Below are positions 8,867 to 17,535 of a stretch of 64,000 bases of DNA, piece by piece. The DNA comes from Halobaculum marinum (GTDB taxonomy: Archaea > Halobacteriota > Halobacteria > Halobacteriales > Haloferacaceae). The translations under genes were made by a program, and so were the position numbers. The stretch spans positions 124,001-188,000 of the forward strand of contig NZ_CP119989.1 in NCBI RefSeq assembly GCF_029338555.1, read 5' to 3'. Below the pieces are notes generated by a model. That model did no database searches, was not told where the DNA came from, and saw nothing but the letters and a program-made list of their open reading frames with translations. How positions within the stretch are numbered: position 1 is the first letter of the stretch; every line of letters starts with the position of its first letter.

Positions 8867-10056
8867 GAGGCGTCACCTCCTTCGGTCGCGTGCGGGCGTT
8901 GCGCCTCCTCGGGGCCGGGCACGTCCGCCTCGTCGAGGGCGGACGGCCAGATCAGCTCCCGCTGTGGCGGCAACACGCCCTCGGGGCGGAAGCGCATCAC
9001 GAGGATGATGATCAGCCCGACCGCCAGCAGGCGGAGCGGGCCGATGTCGAACGCGATGAAGTCGATCCCGTTGAGGAAGCGCGTCCCCTCCCGGATGGCG
9101 ATGACGACGAAGCCGCCGAACATCGCCCCGCGGTTGGAGCCGCTCCCGCCGAGGATCACCGCGATCCACACGTAGAACGTGTTGATCGGCTCGAAGTCGC
9201 CGGGACTCACGAACAGGTTCAGGTGCGCGTAGAACACGCCCGCCAGCGCCATGATGACGCTGCCGAGCACGAACGACTGCATCTTGAACGCGTACGTGTT
9301 CTTGCCCAGCGCCTCCGCCAGGTCCTCGTCGCCGCGGATCGTCCGCAGCACCCGCCCCCACGGCGAGCGGTGGACCCGCCGCAACAGGAGGAAGGTGACC
9401 CCGACGAACACGAACACGAGGCCGACGTTGAGCAGCGCCTGGTAGAACGGCTGTTGCAGGACGATGGGGCTGCCCGGAACGATCTCAATCCGGAGCCCCG
9501 GCATCGCCTGCGGGAACGTCGACAGCAGCGGCCACCCCTCGAAGAAGCCGGGGATGCCGCGCAGGCCAGCGCTCCCGTTGGTGTACTCGCGCTCGTTGAG
9601 CACGATCAGCCGGACGACCTCCGCCAGCCCCAGCGAGGCGATGGCGAGGTAGTCCGCCCGCAGTCGCAGCGTCGGGATGCCGATGATCACCGCGAGGAGC
9701 GCCGCGAGTGCGAGGCCGACGAACAGCCCGAGCACCGGGCTGAGTCCCCCGGCGATGGGGGAGTTGTCCGCCGTCAAGATCGCGGTACCGTACGCGCCGA
9801 GACCGAAGAACGCGGCCACAGAGAAGTTGATCAGGCCGGTGTAGCCCCACTGGGCGTTCAGCCCGAACGACAGCAGGACGTACATCCCGACGAGGCCGAT
9901 CAGGTACAGCACGTACGTCGGGCCGAGGCCGCCGGTGACGAGGCCGATGCCCAGCGCCGCCAGCAGTGCGGCGACGAACGCGAGGACGCCCTGTTCGGCC
10001 CGGGTGAGGCCGGCGAGGAAGCCCTCCTCCGCGTCCGCCGCGGTGTCGGCGCTCAC
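8863..10056 (-). CDS. livM: Branched-chain amino acid-type ABC transporter permease LivM
   Basis: This 397-residue membrane protein has about ten hydrophobic helices. The stretch FGLNAQWGYTGLINFSVAAF is the LivM/LivH-type consensus around the second helix, and LRGDEDLAEALGKNTYAFK is the cytoplasmic coupling loop that contacts the ATPases. VILGGSGSNRGAMFG near the C-terminal third is also characteristic. It forms the pore with LivH. The acidic C-terminal tail (about 30 residues) is a haloarchaeal feature. Confidence 0.92.
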   Translation of the reverse strand: MSADTAADAEEGFLAGLTRAEQGVLAFVAALLAALGIGLVTGGLGPTYVLYLIGLVGMYVLLSFGLNAQWGYTGLINFSVAAFFGLGAYGTAILTADNSPIAGGLSPVLGLFVGLALAALLAVIIGIPTLRLRADYLAIASLGLAEVVRLIVLNEREYTNGSAGLRGIPGFFEGWPLLSTFPQAMPGLRIEIVPGSPIVLQQPFYQALLNVGLVFVFVGVTFLLLRRVHRSPWGRVLRTIRGDEDLAEALGKNTYAFKMQSFVLGSVIMALAGVFYAHLNLFVSPGDFEPINTFYVWIAVILGGSGSNRGAMFGGFVVIAIREGTRFLNGIDFIAFDIGPLRLLAVGLIIILVMRFRPEGVLPPQRELIWPSALDEADVPGPEEAQRPHATEGGDAS

Positions 10057-10973
10057 GTGCCGGCCCCCGTGCCGCCCGCGATGCCGTTCGGCCTGACGAG
10101 CAGCACCGCGACCATGATCACGAACGCGATGCCGTTCGCGTACTCGATGCCGATGGGGATCCCGATGTCAGTGAGGATCGGGGTCAGCTGGTTGATCATC
10201 CCGATGAGGAACCCGCCGAGCATGGCGCCGTAGACGGAGCCGATGCCGCCGAGGATCACCGCGGCGAACACGACCAGCAGGATGTTGAACCCCATCCGCG
10301 GGGAGATCTGGTTGTACAGGCCGAGGAACACGCCCCCGGCGCCGGCCAGTCCCGCGCCGATGACCCACGTCCACAGCGTGATGCGGTCGACGCGGATGCC
10401 GCTGACGCGCGCCAGCGACGGGTTGTCCGCGGTCGCGCGCATCTTCCGCCCGAGGTCGGTGTACTGCAACAGCGTGTGCAAGCCGGCGACGAGGATCGCT
10501 GCCGACCCGATGATCGCCACGTCGTGGAGCGTCATCCGGATCCCGAACGGGATCAGCGCCTCGATGGGGCGCAGCACCTGGATGCCGAACTCGGTGAAGT
10601 CGGAGCCGAACTGGAACTGGATGAGCGCGCGGTAGACGAACGCCACCCCGATACTCGTGATGAGCATCCCGATGGAGTCCACCTCCAGCGGCTCGTAGAT
10701 CACCTTCTCGGTGATCACCGCGACGAGCGCGGCGACCGCGATGCCGACGGCCAGCGCGAGGAAGAACCCGAGCGGAAGCCCGAGGAAGCGCGCGCCGAGG
10801 CCGCCGACGAACCCGAAGGTGACGAGCGCCGAGTACGCCCCGACGGTCATCGTGTCGCCGTGCGCGAAGTTGGCGAAGTCGGCGATGCTGTACACGAGCG
10901 ACAGGCCGATACTCGCCAGTACGATGATACTACTGAACACCAGCCCGTTCGCCAAATATTCGAGGACGGACAT
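10053..10973 (-). CDS. livH: Branched-chain amino acid-type ABC transporter permease LivH
   Basis: This encodes 306 residues, almost all membrane-embedded. Motifs include SIGLSLVYSIADFANFAHGD near the N-terminus (LivH consensus), RKMRATADNPSLARVSGI as the EAA-like coupling loop, and VILGGIGSVYGAMLGG. It overlaps livM by four bases and lies 6 bases after the binding-protein gene. It is the heterodimer partner of LivM. Confidence 0.93.
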   Translation of the reverse strand: MSVLEYLANGLVFSSIIVLASIGLSLVYSIADFANFAHGDTMTVGAYSALVTFGFVGGLGARFLGLPLGFFLALAVGIAVAALVAVITEKVIYEPLEVDSIGMLITSIGVAFVYRALIQFQFGSDFTEFGIQVLRPIEALIPFGIRMTLHDVAIIGSAAILVAGLHTLLQYTDLGRKMRATADNPSLARVSGIRVDRITLWTWVIGAGLAGAGGVFLGLYNQISPRMGFNILLVVFAAVILGGIGSVYGAMLGGFLIGMINQLTPILTDIGIPIGIEYANGIAFVIMVAVLLVRPNGIAGGTGAGT

Positions 10974-10979
10974 CCTCGC

Positions 10980-12296
10980 TCAGCCTTCGATCGTGCCCGT
11001 CTGGGTGTACTCGTGGTTCTCGACCGTCAGGATCTGCAGGAACCCGACCGGGTCGCCGTTCTCGTCGAAGTCGATGGGACCCGAGACGCCCTGGTAGTCG
11101 ATGTCCGAGGGCGTGCCGTCGTCGCCGAGCACGTTCATCGCCTCCTCGAAGGTGAACACCTCTTCACCCTCGGGACGGGTCACGTCGCGGACCGTCTCCT
11201 GCAGGGCGGCGCCGGTGAACTCGTCGGCGGTCGCGATGGACAGCGCCGCCGTGACGACGCAGTCGTACGCGAACGCCGACCACGAGGTCGGGGCCTCGCC
11301 GTACTCGCTCTCGAACTCGCTGGCGAAGTTCTGGTAGTTGTCCTGGTCGATGGCCGCCGAGGGCGTCACGATCTTCATGCCGTCGAGGCTCCCCTCCGGC
11401 GTGTTGCCGAGGACGTCCGGCCCCGCGACGGAGTCGGCGCCGTAGAACTGCGCCTCGTAGCCGTTGGAGTACGCCTCCTGGGCCATCGTCGTGAACTCGG
11501 GCTGGTAGGTGACGAACAGCCACGCGTCCGCGCCGGAGTTGGCCATCCCGGAGACGGTCGAAGAGTACGACGACTGCCCCTGGTCGTGGGGCTGGTCGTA
11601 CGCGATCTCACCGTCGAACGACTCGCGGAACGCCTCCGCGAGCCCCTGCCCGTAGTCGTTGTTCACCCACGCGAGCGCGACAGAGTCGTAGCCGTCCTCG
11701 CTGATGATGTCGGCCAGCCCCGACGACTGGGTCGAGCCCGTCGGCGACATGCGGAGTAGCCCGGGGAAGTTCGTCAGGTCCGGGCTGGTGGAGTTCTGGC
11801 TCAGCTGAACCACGTCGGTGCCTTGGATGACCGACTGATAGATGGCCAGCGAGACGCCCGACCCCACCGCGCCGATGACGAACGGGACGCCGTCCTGGTT
11901 GACGAGCTTCTGGGCCGCCGAGACGCCCGCCTGCGACTCGGACTGAGAGTCCTCGACGATGATCTCCAGGTCGCGCCCGCCGATGCCGACGTCGTTGACC
12001 GCCGCCAGCGCGAGGTCCTTCCCGCGTTCGTTGCGTTGCCCGAACGCCGACAGCGAGCCGGTGAGGGAGTTCACCATCCCGATGGTGTACGGCCCGGAAC
12101 TTCCGCCGCCGTTCCCGCCGTCGCTGTCGTCGCTCCCGCTGTCGCCGCCACCGCCGCCACCGGAGGCGTCGGTCTCCGTCTCCGTCGATTCGTTGTCGGT
12201 CGTGCTCACGCAGCCCGCAAGCCCCGCGAGCCCCGCGATTCCACCTGCCTTCAGCACGTCGCGCCGGTTCGGTCCGGTCTCGTCATTCGGTACCAT
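10980..12296 (-). CDS. ABC transporter substrate-binding lipoprotein, LivK type
   Basis: This 438-residue periplasmic-binding protein type I has a twin-arginine signal (RR at 11-12, RRDVLKAGGIAGLAGLAGC) ending in a lipobox Cys29, followed by an acidic/Gly-rich tether of about 45 residues. The mature domain starts YTIGMVNSLTGSLSAFG and includes VIGAVGSGVSLAI and WVNNDYGQGLAEAF, as in leucine/amide/urea-binding proteins. It is Tat-exported and lipid-anchored on the outer face of the membrane. The ligand may be branched-chain amino acids, amides or urea; sequence does not decide. ATG 12296 is chosen over one three codons upstream. First gene of the operon. Confidence 0.92.
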   Translation of the reverse strand: MVPNDETGPNRRDVLKAGGIAGLAGLAGCVSTTDNESTETETDASGGGGGGDSGSDDSDGGNGGGSSGPYTIGMVNSLTGSLSAFGQRNERGKDLALAAVNDVGIGGRDLEIIVEDSQSESQAGVSAAQKLVNQDGVPFVIGAVGSGVSLAIYQSVIQGTDVVQLSQNSTSPDLTNFPGLLRMSPTGSTQSSGLADIISEDGYDSVALAWVNNDYGQGLAEAFRESFDGEIAYDQPHDQGQSSYSSTVSGMANSGADAWLFVTYQPEFTTMAQEAYSNGYEAQFYGADSVAGPDVLGNTPEGSLDGMKIVTPSAAIDQDNYQNFASEFESEYGEAPTSWSAFAYDCVVTAALSIATADEFTGAALQETVRDVTRPEGEEVFTFEEAMNVLGDDGTPSDIDYQGVSGPIDFDENGDPVGFLQILTVENHEYTQTGTIEG

Positions 12297-12323
12297 GACT
12301 AACAATGTTACACGTGCACAAGC

Positions 12324-12333
12324 TTATGCCTAT
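12324..12333 (-). promoter_or_regulatory. Putative TATA box for the liv operon
   Basis: On the minus strand the sequence TAGGCATAAG sits about 28-37 bases before the substrate-binding protein ATG, the spacing for a haloarchaeal promoter with a very short or absent leader. The surrounding 170-base gap to proline dehydrogenase is AT-richer than the genes. Confidence 0.4.
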
Positions 12334-12406
12334 ACCCCGTCCCGACCATGGTCGGACTCCCCCCAGTGTCCCCCGGTAGCGGGCGCTCAGCCACCATTTT
12401 TTCACC

Positions 12407-12415
12407 TATATAGAA
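12407..12415 (+). promoter_or_regulatory. Putative TATA box for proline dehydrogenase
   Basis: TATATAGAA follows a T-run and is the strongest TATA-like element in this intergenic region. It lies about 55-60 bases before the ATG at 12470, which implies a leader of about 30 nt. A weaker element (ACTTAGGG, about 12438) would instead give a leaderless transcript. Confidence 0.4.
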
Positions 12416-12469
12416 TCGAATCGTTTGGTCGGGTCACGACTTAGGGGGGACCGATTCCGAGTTCGGGTC

Positions 12470-13297
12470 ATGATCCCGCCGATCGCGAACAACTTCGTCG
12501 CCGGGGAGACCCCCGAGTCGGCGATCGCTCACGTCGAGGAGTTGAACCGCCAAGGGGTGGGCGCCATCCTGAACCTCCTCGGCGAGCACTACCACGACCG
12601 CGCCGACGCCGACGAGGACGCCGACGCGTACGTCGCGCTCGTCGAGGAACTCGCGACGCGCGACCTCGACGCCTGCGTGTCGGTGAAGCCCTCGCAGATC
12701 GGCCTGGGCGTCTCCGACGAGGCGTTCGAAGAGAACCTCGCGCGCATCGTCGACGCCGCCGAGTGCTTCGTCTGGATCGACATGGAGGACCACGAGACGA
12801 CGGACGTGACGCTTGACGCGTTCGAACACCACGCCGTCGAGACGGACGGCGACGTGGGCCTGTGTGTGCAGGCGAACCTGAAGCGCACGCCCGACGACCT
12901 CGAACGGTTGGCGCCGCTCCCGGGGAAGATCCGACTGGTGAAAGGTGCCTACGACGAGCCGAAGTCGATCGCCCACAAGAAGAAGGCCCGCGTCGACGAG
13001 GCGTACCGCGACTGCCTGCGCTACATGTTCGAGGAGTTCGAGGGCGGCGTCGCCGTCGGCAGCCACGACCCCGCGATGATCGACCTCGCCGCCGACCTCC
13101 ACGAGGAGTTCGGCACCGACTACGAGGTGCAGATGCTGATGGGCGTACGCGAGGAGGCGCAGGTCGACCTCGCGGCGTCGGGCGTCGAGGTGAACCAGTA
13201 CGTGCCGTACGGCGCCAAGTGGTTCCAGTACTTCTACCGTCGCGTGCGCGAGCGCAAGGAGAACGCGCTGTTCGCGCTCCGGGCGGTGCTCAGCTAA
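12470..13297 (+). CDS. Proline dehydrogenase
   Basis: This 275-residue FAD-dependent (beta/alpha)8-barrel enzyme oxidises L-proline to 1-pyrroline-5-carboxylate. Visible conserved elements are VKPSQIGL, LVKGAYDEP, GSHDPAMI and VQMLMGVR, and the C-terminal GAKWFQYFYRRVRERKENA helix with the substrate-binding Arg pair. It is a stand-alone domain, not a PutA fusion. ATG 12470 follows 15 codons of Arg-rich shadow. An HTH regulator (minus strand) and an aldehyde dehydrogenase (plus) follow, making this a proline-degradation locus. Confidence 0.9.
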   Translation: MIPPIANNFVAGETPESAIAHVEELNRQGVGAILNLLGEHYHDRADADEDADAYVALVEELATRDLDACVSVKPSQIGLGVSDEAFEENLARIVDAAECFVWIDMEDHETTDVTLDAFEHHAVETDGDVGLCVQANLKRTPDDLERLAPLPGKIRLVKGAYDEPKSIAHKKKARVDEAYRDCLRYMFEEFEGGVAVGSHDPAMIDLAADLHEEFGTDYEVQMLMGVREEAQVDLAASGVEVNQYVPYGAKWFQYFYRRVRERKENALFALRAVLS

Positions 13298-13306
13298 GCG
13301 CCGTCG

Positions 13307-14020
13307 TTACGGGTCCAGTAGCTTCGACTCGGCCTTGCGCAGGTGCTCCAACAGCGTCGTCTTCGAGATGCCGACGCGGTCGGCCAACTCACGAGTCGAG
13401 CAGCCGCGGGGCCACTCGTAGTAGCCGGCGGCGCGCGCCTCCTCGAACACCTCCCGTTGCGTGGAGGTGAGCGTGTCGAGGCGCTGGTCGCGCTCGGAGC
13501 GCGCCGCCGAGCCGTCGGAAGCCGTGATCGAGACGATGGACACCTCAGCGCCCGAGTCCTCGCGCACGCGTTCGAGCGCCTCGTCGATCCCGGAGCGTTC
13601 GCCCGTGAAGCACAGTTGCCACTCCTCGCGACCGTCCTCGATGCGGACGGGCGCGCTGTGGACGAAGCCGTGGCGCAACAGCGTCGGACACACCATGTCG
13701 TCGGGGTCGTACTCCAAGAAGAACTCCCGGACGACGTTGCCCGGGGCGTCGCGGGCGCGGCCGAACCGCTCCTGCAGTTCCAGCACCTCGCCCGAGTGCT
13801 CGGACGCGCGAATCTCGTCGAGGAGGTCCTCGACCTCCGCGGTCGTCTCGCCGAACGCCGTGAACAGGCCGTTGACCGACTCGGGTGCGGTCATCGGCGT
13901 GTCGTAGATGGCGTGGGCCAACACCCCACCGCCCGTTCGCTCGGTCGCCTCGATCGCCCAGCAGTTCGGGTGCCACAGATCGAGCGTCAGCCGAGTCCCG
14001 GCGTTCAGCGCCTGGCTCAT
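13307..14020 (-). CDS. HTH-10 (bacterio-opsin activator-like) transcriptional regulator
   Basis: This 237-residue regulator has an N-terminal sensor-like domain (LTLDLWHPNCWAIEATE onward) and a C-terminal HTH-10 domain: LTSTQREVFEEARAAGYYEWPR, then CSTRELADRVGISKTTLLEH, the haloarchaeal Bat-type helix-turn-helix. It lies between proline dehydrogenase and the aldehyde dehydrogenase and shares a divergent promoter region with the latter, so it probably controls proline catabolism. An alternative ATG at 14029 adds three residues. Confidence 0.87.
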   Translation of the reverse strand: MSQALNAGTRLTLDLWHPNCWAIEATERTGGGVLAHAIYDTPMTAPESVNGLFTAFGETTAEVEDLLDEIRASEHSGEVLELQERFGRARDAPGNVVREFFLEYDPDDMVCPTLLRHGFVHSAPVRIEDGREEWQLCFTGERSGIDEALERVREDSGAEVSIVSITASDGSAARSERDQRLDTLTSTQREVFEEARAAGYYEWPRGCSTRELADRVGISKTTLLEHLRKAESKLLDP

Positions 14021-14148
14021 CGATCCCATCCTCTCGCCCACGACGTATATGTGAATAGGTATCAGCAGCATTCCGCAGCCAGCCACGGAAAAAAGAACCG
14101 ACCATGGACGGTCCGGGAATTAGGGGCGGTGGTGACGGAGGTAGATCC

Positions 14149-15669
14149 ATGTCCGACACGTATCAACACTACATCGACGGCGAGTGGACAGACGGGACGG
14201 GCGAGGAGACGTTCGTCAGCGAGAATCCGGCCAACGGCGACGAGTTGGGCGAGTTCCGTCGCGGCACCGAGGCAGACGTCGACCGCGCGGTCGCCGCCGC
14301 CGACGAGGCGTTCGAGGAGTGGAAGGAACTGTCTCACATCGACCGCGCAGAGTACCTCTGGGACATCTACCACGAACTGAAAGAGCGCCACCAGGAACTC
14401 GGCGAGGTCGTGACGATGGAGTGTGGCAAGGAGATCAGCGAGGGGAAGGCCGACGTGACCGAGGCGTGGCACATGGTCGAGTGGGCCGCTGGCGACGCCC
14501 GCCACCCGAAGGGCGACGTGATCCCCTCGGAGATTCCCAGCAAGGACGCCTACATGCGCCGGAAGCCGCGCGGCGTCGTCGGCTGCATCACGCCGTGGAA
14601 CTTCCCGGTCGCCATCCCGTTCTGGCACATGGCCGTCGCGCTCGTCGAGGGGAACACGGTCGTGTTCAAGCCCGCCGAGCAGACGCCGTGGTGCGCGCAG
14701 ATCCTCGCGGAGATGTTCGAGGACGCGGGCGTCCCGGACGGCGTGTTCAACATGGTCCAGGGCTTCGGCGACGCCGGCAACGCCATCGTCGAGGACGACC
14801 GCGTCGACACCGTCCTGTTCACCGGGTCGGCGGAGGTCGGTCACAAGATCGCGAGCAAGGTCGGCGGCGAGCCGGGCAAGCTGGCGGCGTGTGAGATGGG
14901 CGGCAAGAACAACATCATCGTCACCGAGAACGCCGACCTCGACACGGCGGTCCACTCCGCGACGATGTCCTCGTTCAAGACGACCGGCCAGCGCTGTGTC
15001 TCCTCCGAGCGCATCGTCGTCCACGAGGACGTGTACGACGAGTTCAAGGAGCGCTTCGTCGCCAACGCCCAGAACGTCGCCGTCGGCGACCCGCTCGACG
15101 AGAACACGTTCATGGGCCCGCTCATCGAGGAGGAGCACAAAGAGAAGGTGTCGCAGTACAACCAACTCGCGAAAGACGAGGGCGTGAACGTGCTCGTCGA
15201 CCGCGAGGAACTCGACGACGACGAGATCCCCGACGGCCACGAGGACGGCCACTGGGTCGGACCGTTCGTGTACGAGGCCGACCCCCACGAGGACCTCCGC
15301 TGCACCCACGAAGAGGTGTTCGGCCCGCACGTCGCCCTCCTCAAGTACAGTGGTGACATCGAGGACGCCGTCGACATCCACAACGACACCGACTACGGCC
15401 TCGCCGGCGCGATCATCTCGGAGGACTACCGCCAGATCAACTACTTCCGCGACAACGCCGAGATCGGCCTCGCGTACGGCAACCTCCCGTGCATCGGCGC
15501 GGAGGTCCACCTCCCGTTCGGCGGCGTGAAGAAGTCCGGCAACGGCTACCCCTCGGCCCGCGAGGTCATCGAGGCCGTCACCGAGCGCACCGCCTGGACC
15601 CTGAACAACTCGAAGGACATCGAGATGGCGCAGGGCCTCTCGGCGGACATCAAGACGAAAGAGGACTGA
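14149..15669 (+). CDS. Aldehyde dehydrogenase family protein, probable 1-pyrroline-5-carboxylate dehydrogenase
   Basis: This 506-residue ALDH-fold enzyme has the catalytic Cys283 (GQRCVSSERI) and general base Glu249 (ACEMGGKNN). The NAD(P)-binding segment is TPWNFPVAIPFW at 148-159 and the FTGSAEVGHKIA turn follows. The family oxidises aldehydes to acids; next to proline dehydrogenase the likeliest substrate is glutamate semialdehyde (P5C), giving glutamate. Other substrates are possible because subfamily cannot be fixed by eye. ATG 14149 is preceded by 15 shadow codons. It ends about 100 bases before the OB-fold gene on the other strand. Confidence 0.88.
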   Translation: MSDTYQHYIDGEWTDGTGEETFVSENPANGDELGEFRRGTEADVDRAVAAADEAFEEWKELSHIDRAEYLWDIYHELKERHQELGEVVTMECGKEISEGKADVTEAWHMVEWAAGDARHPKGDVIPSEIPSKDAYMRRKPRGVVGCITPWNFPVAIPFWHMAVALVEGNTVVFKPAEQTPWCAQILAEMFEDAGVPDGVFNMVQGFGDAGNAIVEDDRVDTVLFTGSAEVGHKIASKVGGEPGKLAACEMGGKNNIIVTENADLDTAVHSATMSSFKTTGQRCVSSERIVVHEDVYDEFKERFVANAQNVAVGDPLDENTFMGPLIEEEHKEKVSQYNQLAKDEGVNVLVDREELDDDEIPDGHEDGHWVGPFVYEADPHEDLRCTHEEVFGPHVALLKYSGDIEDAVDIHNDTDYGLAGAIISEDYRQINYFRDNAEIGLAYGNLPCIGAEVHLPFGGVKKSGNGYPSAREVIEAVTERTAWTLNNSKDIEMAQGLSADIKTKED

Positions 15670-15767
15670 GCGGCCACCGAGACCGCGACGCCGCGGTCGG
15701 CCGTTCTCACACCACCTGCGGATTCTCTCTGCTCGTTCTCAGCCGACCGCCACGGACAGGAGCGACC

Positions 15768-16199
15768 TCACCGCGGCTCGAACACGTGGATCGGCCAGTC
15801 GCGCTCGTAGTCGAGTGCGACCTCCCGTTCTGCGGCCGTCGGCTCGCGCACCGCCAGTTCGACCGGGTCGCCGATCGACACGTCGTCGTAGTCGGCGTCG
15901 ACGCGACCGAGGAGGCGACCGCCGTCCGCGAGTTCCACGACGGCGATCGTGTACGGCGCGTCGGCGGCGAACGCCGGCGGCGGCGTGTGGACCGCCGTGT
16001 ACGAGAAGACCGCTCCCACGGGCGACTGCGGTTCGACGTCGACGTCGCGACTGCCACAGGCGTAGCAGGCAGGCCGCGGCGGCAACAGCACCTGCCCGCA
16101 GTCTGCACAGACGCCGCCCAAGAGGTCGCCGTCCGCGAGGGCGTCGAAGAAGCCCGGGAGCGTCCGCGGGTCAGACGCGTCGAGGGACTCGTCGGTCAT
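15768..16199 (-). CDS. Zn-ribbon/OB-fold (DUF35) acyl-CoA-binding protein
   Basis: This encodes 143 residues: an N-terminal helix, a rubredoxin-like zinc ribbon (Cys31-x2-Cys34, Cys45-x2-Cys48) and a C-terminal OB-fold (FSYTAVHTPPPAFAADAPYTI). In archaea such proteins bridge acetoacetyl-CoA thiolase to HMG-CoA synthase and channel the CoA intermediate. It overlaps the thiolase stop by four bases, so the two are coupled and most likely form a complex. No HMG-CoA synthase gene is nearby. Confidence 0.9.
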   Translation of the reverse strand: MTDESLDASDPRTLPGFFDALADGDLLGGVCADCGQVLLPPRPACYACGSRDVDVEPQSPVGAVFSYTAVHTPPPAFAADAPYTIAVVELADGGRLLGRVDADYDDVSIGDPVELAVREPTAAEREVALDYERDWPIHVFEPR

Positions 16200-17368
16200 C
16201 GTGCCGCCTCCGCCGTCGTGAGCACGTGGCCGACGGTGACGGCGTCGCCGACGCCACCCTCGTTGAGCAGCAGGGCCGTCTCGGCCCCCTCGACCGCGCG
16301 GTCGCCCGCGGCGCCCGTGAGCTGTTCGTACGCTTCAAGCGCCTGCAAGAGGCCGGTCGCGCCGATGGGGTGCCCGCGCGCCTTGAGGCCGCCACTGGGA
16401 CTCAACTGCACGTCCGTCCAGCCGTCCGCCCGCTTCTCGGGCGGCAGATAGCTCTGGTAGCCCTTCCCCTTCGGCGCGAAGCCGACCGCCTCCGACAGCA
16501 GCGCCTCGCAGACGGTGAACGCGTCGTGCACCTCCGCGATGTCGACGGCTGCGGCGTCGATTCCGGCCTCCTCGTAGGCCGTCTCGGCGGCGACGCGGGC
16601 GCCCTCGATGTCGGTCAGGTTCCGCTCGGCGACCGCGATGTTGTTCGCCGCGGCGCCGCTGCCGGCGACGCGCACCTGCGGGCGGTCGAGGTCGGCCGCC
16701 AGTTCCGGGGTCGTCACGAGCACGGCGGCGGCGCCGTCGCCGACGGGCGCACAGTCGTACAGTTTCAGCGGCGGGGCGACCGGATTGGACTCCAAGACGG
16801 TGTCTACGTCGATCTCTTTCGGGAACTGCGCGCGGGGGTTGCGAGCGGCGTTGGCGTGGTTCTTTACTGCGATCTCTGCGAGGTCGCGCTCGGTGGCGTC
16901 CGTCTCGTGGAGGTACCGTTGGGCCAACAGCGCGTACTGGCTGGGGGCGGTGACGCCCGAACGCTGCTCGATAGCGCGGTCGAACGCCGCCGACAGCGCG
17001 TCCGTCGCGCCGCTGGTCCCCCCGGAGGTCATCTTCTCGACGCCGCAGGCGAGCACGGCCTCGTGTTCGCCGTTGCGGACGTCCTTGACCGCGTGACGCA
17101 ACGCGAGCGCGCCCGCGGCGGCACACCCCTCGACTCGCTCGGCCGGGACGTTCCGGAGGCCGGCCCACTCGGCCAGCAGCGTCCCCTGCATGATCTGGTG
17201 TTCGTACGTCTCCGACTGGTTGCCGACGTACACCGCCTCGACGAGGTCGGCGGGGTCGGGCAGTCCGTCGAACGCCTCCGCGAGCGCGACCGAGAACAGG
17301 TCGCGGCCCGGGAGGTCCGTCCGGCCGAGCGACGAGGCGCCGACCGACGCGATCACTGGGTCTGGCAT
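16196..17368 (-). CDS. Thiolase family protein (SCP2-thiolase/acetyl-CoA acetyltransferase type)
   Basis: This 390-residue thiolase-fold protein has the nucleophilic Cys82 in VEGCAAAGALAL and the active-site His in GLKARGHPIGATG near residue 320. The usual second Cys near the C-terminus is absent (LLNEGGVGDAVTVGH), as in archaeal SCP2-type thiolases that depend on a DUF35 partner. Expected role is reversible condensation or cleavage of acyl-CoA. Co-translated with the downstream zinc-ribbon OB-fold gene. Whether it acts in mevalonate synthesis or fatty acid breakdown is undecided. Confidence 0.88.
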   Translation of the reverse strand: MPDPVIASVGASSLGRTDLPGRDLFSVALAEAFDGLPDPADLVEAVYVGNQSETYEHQIMQGTLLAEWAGLRNVPAERVEGCAAAGALALRHAVKDVRNGEHEAVLACGVEKMTSGGTSGATDALSAAFDRAIEQRSGVTAPSQYALLAQRYLHETDATERDLAEIAVKNHANAARNPRAQFPKEIDVDTVLESNPVAPPLKLYDCAPVGDGAAAVLVTTPELAADLDRPQVRVAGSGAAANNIAVAERNLTDIEGARVAAETAYEEAGIDAAAVDIAEVHDAFTVCEALLSEAVGFAPKGKGYQSYLPPEKRADGWTDVQLSPSGGLKARGHPIGATGLLQALEAYEQLTGAAGDRAVEGAETALLLNEGGVGDAVTVGHVLTTAEAAR

Positions 17369-17535
17369 ACGTACCAGTCGGGTTCTCGACGGTCCGTGTT
17401 ATCTATTCGCATTAGTCGGCATCCGAACAAGTGGGGGAGACGAACGTCTCGCGCTGGTGCGGTCCCCGCCCGCGAGCGGTCGTCGGCCTCGCGCGCTCCG
17501 CGGCACTTATTCGCCGCGCCGCCGGACGCCCGCGT

